Assembly (NCBI GenBank): GCA_035703895.1
Contig: DASSXJ010000085.1
Coordinates: 1-46,945, forward strand
DNA from: a bacterium
GTDB lineage: Bacteria > Sysuimicrobiota > Sysuimicrobiia > Sysuimicrobiales > Segetimicrobiaceae
Length of the DNA stretch: 46,945 nucleotides
Direction: 5' to 3'
The notes beneath the pieces are model-generated. The model was not told where the DNA came from. It saw nothing but the letters and a program-made list of their open reading frames with translations, and ran no database searches. How positions within the stretch are numbered: the first letter of the stretch is position 1; each line of letters opens with the position of its first letter. Of this stretch, positions 1 through 6,873 are shown piece by piece. The translations under genes and the position numbers were made by a program.

Positions 1-38
1 GGTATTCGCGAGACGGGCGAGTCTCCTCCTCTTCGGAT

Positions 39-941
39 TTACCCCTGGGCCTCGTACACCGCCAGTCCAACCCGGGCGATCGCCATCTGCCCGTCGAGGT
101 CGTCGCCGAGATCCTTCCCAAACACCGAGATAACGCAGGGCCCCTGGGGCGTGGTCAGGATCCCCACGTCGTTGCTGACCCGACTCAGTGAGCCGGTCTT
201 GTGGGCGAACTCGGTCCGAGGAGGAAGCAACAGGGGCAGGCGGTTGCGGACCTGCTGGCGCCCCATGATATCGAGCATCCTCCGGCAGACCTCAGCGGGC
301 AGCGTGGCCTGGACGGTCCCGACCCCGTACGCCGCGCGGGCCACCTGCTCGAGGAGTCGGCCAATCTCCTGGGGTGTTGTCATGTTGACGCCTTCGCCAT
401 GGTACACGCGGCTGTCCGGGTCGATCTCCCTCCGCCGGAGGCGTTCGGTCGCGAGATCGCGGGTCTCGGGCCCGGGCGGCGCGCCTCCCAGCCCCACAAG
501 TTCGTAGAGCAGCCCGCGGCAGTCCAACGCGACCGTGGTGCGCTCGAGCCCGCACGCGCGCAGGCGGGCGTTCACCGCCTCCTTGGTCAGACGAGCCAGG
601 AGGATGTCGGTGGCGGTGTTGTCGCTGACGATGATCATGAGCGTGGCCAGGTCGCCCACGGTGACGGCGGTTCCCGCGGACACCTCCTTGAGCACCCCCG
701 ATCCCGGCGACCTCATCTCATCCGTGAGCGTAACGCGCTCCTCTAGGGACCTCTCCCCCGCGTGCACCCGGCTGAGGAGCTCGGCAAGGATCGGGACCTT
801 GAACACGCTCGCCATCGGGAACAGTTGATCCGCGTGCACGCTAACCCGCTCCCCGGTCCCGAGCGCGTGCACGTACACGCCCAGCGTCCCATCGAGCCTG
901 GCCGCGATGCTCCGAATGCGCCTGCCCAAGTCTCTCTTCAT
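39..941 (-). CDS. class A beta-lactamase-like serine hydrolase, leaderless
   Basis: 300 aa with the class A serine hydrolase motif order: S45-V-F-K48 (SxxK nucleophile), S106-D107-N108 (SDN) and K248-T-G250 (KTG). Family knowledge makes it a penicillin-recognising acyl-enzyme hydrolase. No signal peptide is visible; the N-terminus is basic (MKRDLGRRIR) without a hydrophobic core, so it would stay in the cytoplasm unless the start is misplaced. A canonical omega-loop ExxLN is not obvious where expected (about residues 138-150), so beta-lactam hydrolysis is uncertain. The ATG overlaps the rsmG stop as ATGA and a GGAGGAGGAG run sits just upstream, so it is translationally coupled and is the last gene of the rpmH operon visible here. 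Confidence 0.85.
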   Translation of the reverse strand: MKRDLGRRIRSIAARLDGTLGVYVHALGTGERVSVHADQLFPMASVFKVPILAELLSRVHAGERSLEERVTLTDEMRSPGSGVLKEVSAGTAVTVGDLATLMIIVSDNTATDILLARLTKEAVNARLRACGLERTTVALDCRGLLYELVGLGGAPPGPETRDLATERLRRREIDPDSRVYHGEGVNMTTPQEIGRLLEQVARAAYGVGTVQATLPAEVCRRMLDIMGRQQVRNRLPLLLPPRTEFAHKTGSLSRVSNDVGILTTPQGPCVISVFGKDLGDDLDGQMAIARVGLAVYEAQG

Positions 942-1648
942 CTCCTCCTCCTCGGTGACTCTCGCGACCCCAGAGGGCGCCTGCCCGGTACGCCGGGGCG
1001 GCGCGGGTACGCCGAGGGGGTCGGCGCGACCTTTCGCACGACGATCATCCCAAATGCGCGGGCTTCCGCAGCGCCCCCCAGCAGCCGCAGACCCGCCGCC
1101 GCGGCGCGCATCTCCGCGTCGGCGTGGGATCCCTTGGGAAACACCGCGACGCCCCCCACCCGCACCAAGGGCAGCGCGAGCTCGGCGAGCACCGGAAGCG
1201 ACGCCACTGCGCGGGCCGTCGCCGCATCGTATTGCTCGCGGTGGGCCGGCGTCCGGCCCAATGCTTCGGCCCGCGCGTGGACGACATCCGCATTGGCAAG
1301 CCCAAGGGCGCGCAGGACCACACCGAGAAACCCGGCCTTCTTGCGGGATGCTTCCACCAGCAGCACACGCACCGCCGGCCGCGCCACGGCGATCGGGACG
1401 CCGGGCGTGCCCGACCCGCTTCCCAGATCGACGACCGTCCCTCGATCCGGAAGATGCGGAAGGCAGGCCAGGGCATCGACGACGAGGACGCGGGCGGCTG
1501 CTGCTTCCGTCTGGACCCCGGTGAGATTGAGGCGATCGCGCCAGGACACCACGAGCCCAACGTAGCGCTCGAGGAGGGCATACTGGGAGGGAGTGAGATC
1601 GATGCCGAGCGCGGCGCCGGCGGACTTGAGGATCGGCCCGACGGACAC
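938..1648 (-). CDS. rsmG: 16S rRNA (guanine-527-N7)-methyltransferase RsmG (GidB)
   Basis: 236 aa Rossmann-fold SAM methyltransferase. The SAM-binding loop VVDLGSGSGTPGVPIAV (about residues 72-88) is the RsmG form of motif I, and TARAVASL in the middle matches the family RA-VA-L motif. It methylates N7 of G527 in the 530 loop of 16S rRNA. The start is GTG at 1648, 7 nt after the jag stop, with GGACGGAG between them as ribosome site. The C-terminal 25 residues are Arg/Pro-rich and poorly conserved. In many genomes mnmE and mnmG lie between jag and rsmG; both are absent here. Confidence 0.95.
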   Translation of the reverse strand: MSVGPILKSAGAALGIDLTPSQYALLERYVGLVVSWRDRLNLTGVQTEAAAARVLVVDALACLPHLPDRGTVVDLGSGSGTPGVPIAVARPAVRVLLVEASRKKAGFLGVVLRALGLANADVVHARAEALGRTPAHREQYDAATARAVASLPVLAELALPLVRVGGVAVFPKGSHADAEMRAAAAGLRLLGGAAEARAFGMIVVRKVAPTPSAYPRRPGVPGRRPLGSRESPRRRR

Positions 1649-1655
1649 CTCCGTC

Positions 1656-2438
1656 CTACGGGCGCATGTGGTTGTGCGAACGGGACCGGAATCTCCCCTG
1701 CGGGCGCCCAGACGCCCCCGCGGTGCTGGAGGATGATGCTCCGCGGGGGGTGATCACCACCCGGCGCTCCGGATCCTCGCCTTCGCTGTGTGTCGTTACA
1801 CCGCCGTCGGCCGCGAGGGTCGTGTGGATGATCCGCCGCTCGGCCGCAGACATCGGCTTCAGCGCGAGCGGGCGCCCGCTCCGCCGCACCCGCTCAGCGA
1901 ATCGGCGGGCCATATCCTCCAGCGTTTCCACCCGACGCTCCCGGTAGCGCTCGACGTCGACGATCACGGGGATCCGGCGCCCCTGACGATGCGCCACGAT
2001 CAGGTTCACCACCAAATCGAGCGCGTCCAGGGTTTGACCTCGGCGTCCAATCAGGGGGGCAAGATCGGGCCCGGTCACCGAAACGTGGATCTGCCCGGCC
2101 TCTTCCCGCCCGGAGGCGGAGGCGTGGAATCCCATCGCCTCGATCAGAGAAGTCGCGACACCCTGGGCCAGCTGAATCAGCTCCGCGGCCTCGGCTTCGG
2201 GCAGGGCCGAAGCCTGAGGAGCCGCACGCGAGGGTTCAGGAGCCCCCTCTTCTCCTTCGTCCATCTCCGAAAGGAGCGTGAGCCGGACCCGGGCCAGACG
2301 CGACCCGAGCCCGAGAACGCCGCGGCTCCCTTCATCGAGCACCATGAGATCCGCGTCTTCGCGTCGCGCCCCCAGCGTCCGAAGGGCGTCGCGTATCGCC
2401 TCCTCGACGGTCCGCCCGGAGCCTTCAGCCGATCTCAC
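1656..2438 (-). CDS. jag: Jag/KhpB RNA-binding protein (Jag_N-KH-R3H)
   Basis: 260 aa starting at GTG 2438, which overlaps the yidC stop as GTGA. The frame stays open far upstream, but that part is an out-of-frame shadow of yidC. Domains in order: Jag_N (residues 1-55, with the VEEAIRDALRTLG and GVLGLGSRLARVRL signatures), an acidic linker (56-85), a KH domain (about 88-160, GPDLAPLIGRRGQTLDALDL) and R3H (about 160-232, with RYRERR and LALKPMSAAERRIIH). The tail is Ser/Arg-rich. The family binds RNA and links cell elongation to envelope growth in Gram-positives. A good ribosome site (AAAGGAG) lies 10-12 nt upstream inside yidC. Confidence 0.93.
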   Translation of the reverse strand: MRSAEGSGRTVEEAIRDALRTLGARREDADLMVLDEGSRGVLGLGSRLARVRLTLLSEMDEGEEGAPEPSRAAPQASALPEAEAAELIQLAQGVATSLIEAMGFHASASGREEAGQIHVSVTGPDLAPLIGRRGQTLDALDLVVNLIVAHRQGRRIPVIVDVERYRERRVETLEDMARRFAERVRRSGRPLALKPMSAAERRIIHTTLAADGGVTTHSEGEDPERRVVITPRGASSSSTAGASGRPQGRFRSRSHNHMRP

Positions 2439-3244
2439 CTGCGCTTCGCTCCTTTCTTGCCCTTGGGTACCGGGGCGGGCTGAACGGAGTTCCTCGATGC
2501 GGGCTGTTTGGCATTCCCAGACGCCTGAGCCTGCGCCACGATCTGGGATTTGGGCGGAGCGGTGATCATCGGATGGGGCCGGCCAACCACCCACAGATAC
2601 TCGCCCAGGTAGGCCATCGTGGACACGATCATATAGATCGACACTCCAACCGGGTAGATGGTGGCGAACCACGCCATCATGACCGGCATGAGAATCAGCA
2701 TCCGCGCCTGCTGGGGATCCGTGATCGTCATGCGCTGCTGCAGCCACATCGTGACAAAGATGAGGACGGGAAAGATCAGGAGCAGGAGACGCTCGGGATG
2801 TCCGGTCCCTACCTCCGACATGATCTGGCTGAGATTCGGCGCTTGGTCGAGGCGCATCCACGGGATGCCGAACACGGCCGCGGTGCCGAACAACCCCTTC
2901 TTGTAGAGGAGCTGCCACAGGGCGATGAACACCGGCATCTGCACGATCATCGGGAGGCACCCCATGGCGGGGTTGACCTTGTGGGCCCTGTACAGCTGCA
3001 TGATCTCCCGGTTCAGCGTTTGCGGGTCTTCCTTGTACTTCCGCCGGAGGGCCTCCACGTGGGGCGCCACGACCTGCATGCCCTTCATGGATTTCAACTG
3101 CGTGCGGGTGAGCGGGTGGAGGACCAGCTTGACCGCGAGCGTCAGGAGCACGATCGCCAGCGTGTAGTCGTGCGCAAAACCATAGAAAAACTGCAGCGTC
3201 GCGCTCAGCGCCTGCGTGATCGGGCTGATCAACTGCTGATACAC
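2435..3244 (-). CDS. yidC: membrane protein insertase YidC (short, SpoIIIJ/OxaA type)
   Basis: 269 aa, the short Gram-positive form without the large periplasmic P1 domain. No lipobox is seen near the N-terminus. Hydrophobic segments lie near residues 22-45, 93-115, 152-172 and 185-220. The 60KD_IMP core is recognisable: HPLTRTQLKSMKGMQ, a charged loop PHVEALRRKYK, NPAMGCLPMIVQMPVFIALW, and a basic tail KGKKGAKRR typical of ribosome binding. It inserts membrane proteins alone or with SecYEG. The start is GTG 3244 with AGGGAGG 9-10 nt upstream. It lies between yidD and jag, the usual order. Confidence 0.96.
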   Translation of the reverse strand: MYQQLISPITQALSATLQFFYGFAHDYTLAIVLLTLAVKLVLHPLTRTQLKSMKGMQVVAPHVEALRRKYKEDPQTLNREIMQLYRAHKVNPAMGCLPMIVQMPVFIALWQLLYKKGLFGTAAVFGIPWMRLDQAPNLSQIMSEVGTGHPERLLLLIFPVLIFVTMWLQQRMTITDPQQARMLILMPVMMAWFATIYPVGVSIYMIVSTMAYLGEYLWVVGRPHPMITAPPKSQIVAQAQASGNAKQPASRNSVQPAPVPKGKKGAKRR

Positions 3245-3262
3245 CTACGAACCTCCCTGGGC

Positions 3263-3484
3263 CTACGGCACGGGATCGTACCCGCCCGGGTGGAACGGAT
3301 GGCACCGAAGCAGACGCCGCAGGGCCAGCCAGCTTCCCCGGAATACGCCGTATCGTGTGACCGCTTGGGCCGCATACTCCGAACATGAGGGGAAGTATCG
3401 GCAGGACGGGGAGGTGAATGGCGAGATCCACCGCTGGTACAGGCGGATCATCCCCAACCCCATCGCGTTAGCGACCCGACTCAT
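3263..3484 (-). CDS. yidD: membrane protein insertion efficiency factor YidD
   Basis: 73 aa, usual length for the family. The signature is complete: an amphipathic N-terminus ([11 protein letters not shown]), the [11 protein letters not shown] cysteine motif (about residues 28-38), [33 protein letters not shown] at the end with the characteristic CHPFHPGG element. It is a small peripheral membrane protein that assists YidC. The ATG at 3484 lies inside rnpA (17-nt overlap), as is common, so the two are probably coupled. Confidence 0.95.
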   Translation of the reverse strand: MSRVANAMGLGMIRLYQRWISPFTSPSCRYFPSCSEYAAQAVTRYGVFRGSWLALRRLLRCHPFHPGGYDPVP

Positions 3485-3794
3485 ACGGCGACCCCTCTAG
3501 CATCCGCCCGGCGGCGCACAGCGTCTCCATCTCCGATACGATCAACTCGAATGGGGCGGTCAACACCGGGGGGCGGGCCACCAGTACGAGATCCCCATGA
3601 TCATGAAGGCGGCTCTCCAGCCGCCTGAACGCCTCGCGCAGACGTCGCTTGGCCCGGTTCCTGGCTACGGCCCCCCCGAACCGTTTTCCGGCGGTAATGC
3701 CGACCCTCCGGCGCCCGTCAGTCGGCCGGACATACACCACCAGCGTCGTCCCGAGAAACCGGCGTCCCTCCCGGTAGACTCGCCGGAACTCGAT
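3468..3794 (-). CDS. rnpA: ribonuclease P protein component RnpA (5' end uncertain)
   Basis: The protein subunit of RNase P, which matures the 5' end of tRNA. The core motif [16 protein letters not shown] (the RNR box) is unmistakable. The first ordinary start is GTG 3740, giving 90 aa, but translation upstream in the same frame gives [18 protein letters not shown], exactly the expected first helix and strand of RnpA. Coding therefore runs at least to the ATC at 3794. The frame stays open to the rpmH stop (TAA 3834-3836) with no ATG, GTG or TTG between. ATC 3794 and ACG 3815 are possible non-canonical starts; the alternative is an indel at the run of eight C (G on the plus strand, about 3802-3809). 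The end given here marks the conserved homology, not a proven start. Confidence 0.85.
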   Translation of the reverse strand: MEFRRVYREGRRFLGTTLVVYVRPTDGRRRVGITAGKRFGGAVARNRAKRRLREAFRRLESRLHDHGDLVLVARPPVLTAPFELIVSEMETLCAAGRMLEGSPYESGR

Positions 3795-3833
3795 AGAACC
3801 AGGGGGGGGATCCGTCCGCGCCGCTGCGCTTCC

Positions 3834-3971
3834 TTAGGATGGGGCCAAACGCTGCCGTCCCCGGGCGCGCCTACGGCGCAGGACGTTTCTACCGCCGGGG
3901 GTCCGCATTCTCGTGCGGAATCCGTGGGTCTTGCTGCGATGCCGTCGGTTTGGTTGGAATGTGCGCTTCAT
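3834..3971 (-). CDS. rpmH: 50S ribosomal protein L34
   Basis: 45 aa, standard length. It begins [19 protein letters not shown] and continues [20 protein letters not shown], a textbook L34. The ATG is at 3971 with GAGAGGGG about 8 nt upstream. The stop TAA (3834-3836) is in the same reading frame as rnpA and is followed at once by GGAAG, a likely ribosome site for rnpA. It is the first gene of the leftward operon leaving the origin. Confidence 0.97.
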   Translation of the reverse strand: MKRTFQPNRRHRSKTHGFRTRMRTPGGRNVLRRRRARGRQRLAPS

Positions 3972-4031
3972 GGGGCGCCCCTCTCAATCTCCCAGCGGCC
4001 GGCAGCGGACGGGCGGGCCGTGTGTGAGCCC

Positions 4032-4061
4032 ACTATAGCATAGGATCGTCTAACCGTTCAA
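4032..4061 (-). promoter_or_regulatory. sigma-70-type promoter of the rpmH operon
   Basis: On the minus strand TTGAAC (4056-4061) is followed after 18 nt by TATAGT (4032-4037), which is preceded by TGC, making an extended -10. It lies 60 nt upstream of the rpmH ATG and points leftward. The match is good enough to propose it as the main promoter. Confidence 0.7.
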
Positions 4062-4097
4062 CGCAGGTCACCGAAGGCCCGCGAAGACCGCGGTGGT

Positions 4098-4263
4098 TGG
4101 GGATAACCCTTGGACAACTACCAGGGTTATCCAGATTCTCTGCCGGAGAGCGACATGCCGGACGGAGGTAGTCATCCGAATCATGCGTCCGATGGGGAAC
4201 TCGTGATCGAGAAAAGAGGAGATCGTCGAGGTTGTCCACAATCTTTTCCACACCTGTGGATAA
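4098..4263. other. oriC, left part: DnaA-box cluster upstream of dnaA
   Basis: Five DnaA boxes within about 165 bp, measured against TTATCCACA: 4098-4106 (TGGGGATAA, minus, one mismatch), 4127-4135 (TTATCCAGA, one mismatch), 4232-4240 (TTGTCCACA, one mismatch), 4244-4252 (TTTTCCACA, one mismatch) and 4255-4263 (TGTGGATAA, minus, perfect). The last three are packed head to tail. This corresponds in position to the incAB side of the bipartite Bacillus origin. Genes on both sides point away from here. Confidence 0.8.
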
Positions 4264-4332
4264 CGTTCGGGAGCCGGATATTTAGGCCCTATTACCACAG
4301 TTCCCTCAGCGATCCCGAATCTACAGGGCTGA

Positions 4333-4349
4333 GAAAATCGTAGATTTTC
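4333..4349. repeat. perfect 7-bp inverted repeat with 3-nt spacer (operator-like)
   Basis: GAAAATC-GTA-GATTTTC, in an AT-richer pocket about 150 bp upstream of the GHKL/winged-helix gene. It could be an operator for that regulator or part of origin architecture. No T-run follows, so a terminator is unlikely. The function is inference. Confidence 0.45.
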
Positions 4350-4499
4350 GAGATCGCATCTCTCCACAACGATGACCGTCCAGCCGCCCGTCATGGAGAG
4401 CGAGAAAATATTGACCCCCATCGCCGGTTGTGAAGGATCCGTGAAGGATGGGACCTGCCCACATCCAATTCTGAGGCTCTGCACACGGAGACAGGGTGC

Positions 4500-5288
4500 A
4501 TGCAGGATTTCTTCCTGCGGCTGATCGCGAAATCAAGGGGAACCCAGGAGGAAGGCCTGGCCCCCGAGGTGCGTCTGGCTGTCTATGACTCGCTGCTTGC
4601 GCCGCCGCAGGTCATCTCACTTTCCGCCGAAGATTTCAACGAGCTCGTTGGGGAGCTAGCCTCCAAGACGCATAATTATGCGAGGGAACGCGGAGGGAAA
4701 ATCCCCTTTGTCGTCATCAGAGAGATCGTGGAGAATCTCATTCACGCGTACTTTCAGGACGCCGTGGTGACCATCATGGACGACGGCAACACGATCCGTA
4801 TCTCTGATCAGGGCCCGGGGATCCGGGACAAGGACCGCGCATTTCTCCCGGGATTCACGACAGCCACCCGGGAGATGCGGCAGTTTATCAAAGGGGTCGG
4901 TTCGGGCCTGCCCGTGGCGCGCGAACAACTCGCGTTCTTGGGAGGCGCGATCTCCGTCGAGGATAACCTTGAGCATGGAACGGTGGTGACGCTGAGGGTC
5001 GGTCCGGGGCCGCGGGGGGTCCCGGGGCCCTCGCTCCCCCCCACGCAGCCGGACCGGGTCCGCGACACGCGGATCACGGACCGGCAGCGCAAGGCGCTTC
5101 TGCTCATCGCGGAACTGGGATCCGCCGGTCCGTCGACGATCGCCAAAGAGCTCGGGGTGAGCATCAGCACCGCCCACCGCGAACTCGACGCCTTGGCGAA
5201 GATCCAGCTCGTGGCTTCTCGAGGGGCCGGAAAACGCACCCTGACCGAAGAAGGGATCGCCTACCTGGATACGGTGTTCAAGCCCTAG
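4500..5288 (+). CDS. soluble GHKL ATPase fused to a winged-helix DNA-binding domain
   Basis: 262 aa. Residues about 40-168 form a GHKL/HATPase_c domain: N-box REIVENL (E75, N79), G1 box DQGPGI (103-108), F-box-like LPGFTTA, G2 box GVGSGLP (132-138) and the closing strands GTVVTLRV. A Pro-rich linker (about 170-188) leads to a winged helix (about 191-258, GPSTIAKELGVSISTAHREL as recognition unit, then a wing with RGAGKRTLT). No transmembrane segment and no DHp phospho-acceptor domain are seen, so this is not an ordinary sensor kinase. It could be an ATP-responsive repressor or a SpoIIAB-like partner-binding kinase. It sits between two DnaA-box clusters and ends 16 nt before dnaA on the same strand, so co-transcription is likely. 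I cannot name a characterised homologue. Confidence 0.85.
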   Translation: MQDFFLRLIAKSRGTQEEGLAPEVRLAVYDSLLAPPQVISLSAEDFNELVGELASKTHNYARERGGKIPFVVIREIVENLIHAYFQDAVVTIMDDGNTIRISDQGPGIRDKDRAFLPGFTTATREMRQFIKGVGSGLPVAREQLAFLGGAISVEDNLEHGTVVTLRVGPGPRGVPGPSLPPTQPDRVRDTRITDRQRKALLLIAELGSAGPSTIAKELGVSISTAHRELDALAKIQLVASRGAGKRTLTEEGIAYLDTVFKP

Positions 5289-5304
5289 CGCATGGAGGAC
5301 ACGA

Positions 5305-6675
5305 ATGGCTCCTGAGCACAGCGCGGCCGGTGAAGTCTGGCAGCAGGCCATGCCGCGCATCGAGCGCCAGCTGACCAAGCCCAGCTTCGAAGCATTTTTC
5401 AAGCATATGCGCCCGATGGCGCTCCACAAAAACGTCTTCGTCATCTCCGTCCCCAGCCTGTTCGCCAAGGAATGGCTGGAAGGACGGTACCGGCGCTTGA
5501 TCACCGAGACCCTCCAAGACATTCTCAGACACGGCGTGGATGTCGAGTTCATTGTCGCCGACAGCGAGCCCGTGTCCCCCGCCCCGACCCGACAGCCCGT
5601 CACCACCCGGGCGGGTGGCGCGGATGCGCTGATCATTACGGGACGGTACACGTTCGAGACGTTCGTCATCGGCAGCGGCAACCGGTTTGCGCACGCGGCG
5701 GCCCTGGCCGTCGCCGAGGCGCCCGCCAAAGCGTACAATCCGCTGTTCATCTACGGGGGGGTCGGATTGGGGAAGACCCACCTCCTGCAGGCGATCGGCC
5801 ATCACGTCCTCACGCACAAGCAGATGGCCAAGGTGATGTATGTCTCATCGGAAAAGTTCACCAACGATCTGATCAACTCGATTCGCGACGACAAAACCGT
5901 GGAGTTCCGGAACAAGTACCGCACCGCCGATGTGCTGCTGATCGACGACATTCAGTTTCTCGCAGGCAAGGAACGCACGCAGGAAGAGTTCTTTCATACC
6001 TTCAATGCCCTCCACGAATCCAGCCGTCAGCTGATTATCAGCAGCGACCGGCCTCCACGCGAGATCCCCACGCTTGAAGATCGCCTGCGGTCCCGCTTCG
6101 AATGGGGCCTGCTCGCGGACATTCAGGCCCCCGACTATGAGACGCGGATCGCGATTCTCCGCAAGAAAGCGGAACTCGATGCCATCGACCTCCCCGATGA
6201 GGTGGCGCAGTACATCGCCGAACGGATCTCCTCAAACATCCGCGAACTCGAAGGGGCGCTCAGCCGCCTCCGTGCACATGGACAGATGTCCCGAGCCCCA
6301 CTCTCGGTCGATCTTGCCGCCGATGTGCTCCGTGAAATTCTCCCGCAAACACGTGTTCGTCCCATCACCATCCCGACCATCCAACGCGCGGTCGCGGAGT
6401 TCTTTGGCATCCGGGTCGAGGAGATGAAAGCCAAACGGCGGACCAAGGGTGTCGCCTTCCCCCGTCAGGTCGCCATGTACCTCTCGCGAGAGTTAACCGA
6501 CGCTTCCCTGCCCCGAATCGGCGAAGAGTTCGGAGGACGGGATCACACCACCGTGATGCATGCCTGTGACCGTGTGAAAGCCGCGGTGATTCAAGATATC
6601 CATCTTGCCGCAGGGATCAAGAGCCTTGTGGACAACTTTCGGACGGAGCGCCCAGGCGGGGTGGACAAGGTATAG
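5305..6675 (+). CDS. dnaA: chromosomal replication initiator DnaA
   Basis: 456 aa with all four domains. Domain I is residues 1-80; domain II is a short Pro/Thr-rich linker (about 88-108). Domain III is the AAA+ ATPase, with Walker A GGVGLGKTH (151-159), Walker B LLIDDIQFL (211-219) and box VII LEDRLRSRFEWGL (258-270). Domain IV is the helix-turn-helix, with GGRDHTTVMHA (410-420). DnaA-ATP binds the boxes flanking this gene and opens the origin. The ATG at 5305 has GGAGG 6 nt upstream. A DnaA box inside its 3' end (6627-6635) allows autoregulation by the downstream cluster. Confidence 0.98.
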   Translation: MAPEHSAAGEVWQQAMPRIERQLTKPSFEAFFKHMRPMALHKNVFVISVPSLFAKEWLEGRYRRLITETLQDILRHGVDVEFIVADSEPVSPAPTRQPVTTRAGGADALIITGRYTFETFVIGSGNRFAHAAALAVAEAPAKAYNPLFIYGGVGLGKTHLLQAIGHHVLTHKQMAKVMYVSSEKFTNDLINSIRDDKTVEFRNKYRTADVLLIDDIQFLAGKERTQEEFFHTFNALHESSRQLIISSDRPPREIPTLEDRLRSRFEWGLLADIQAPDYETRIAILRKKAELDAIDLPDEVAQYIAERISSNIRELEGALSRLRAHGQMSRAPLSVDLAADVLREILPQTRVRPITIPTIQRAVAEFFGIRVEEMKAKRRTKGVAFPRQVAMYLSRELTDASLPRIGEEFGGRDHTTVMHACDRVKAAVIQDIHLAAGIKSLVDNFRTERPGGVDKV

Positions 6676-6850
6676 TTTTAACCTTCCTGAGCGATAGTGT
6701 GGTTCTACCCATAGTAGATCAGGGATAACCACCTAAGGGCATCAAGAGGTTGTCCACAGGGCAAAATCCGTGCTGATCCTCGTGCGGACGTGGATATGCA
6801 CATAATCCACAGGTTCTACTACGGGTACGACGAATCTTTATTAATAAAAT
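6627..6850. other. oriC, right part: DnaA boxes, trio-like repeats and AT-rich unwinding element
   Basis: Boxes with one mismatch to TTATCCACA: 6627-6635 (TGTGGACAA, minus, in the end of dnaA), 6750-6758 (TTGTCCACA) and 6803-6811 (TAATCCACA). Directly after the last box come two CTA triplets (6816-6821), a short GC-containing spacer, then an AT tract at 6833-6850 (AATCTTTATTAATAAAAT). The order box, trios, AT tract resembles the basal unwinding system described for the Bacillus origin between dnaA and dnaN. This is the best site for strand opening in the window. Confidence 0.75.
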
Positions 6851-6873
6851 AGCCCTTAGGGAGGGCTGTGTAT

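Noticed and set aside
2439-3431. Long upstream open frame in line with jag
   Set aside because: The frame continues to 3431 but its sequence is Pro/His/Arg-rich with no family match and overlaps yidC and yidD in another frame; jag starts at GTG 2438.
4411-4439. TTGACC as -35 for the GHKL gene
   Set aside because: No acceptable -10 at 16-18 nt; promoter not called.
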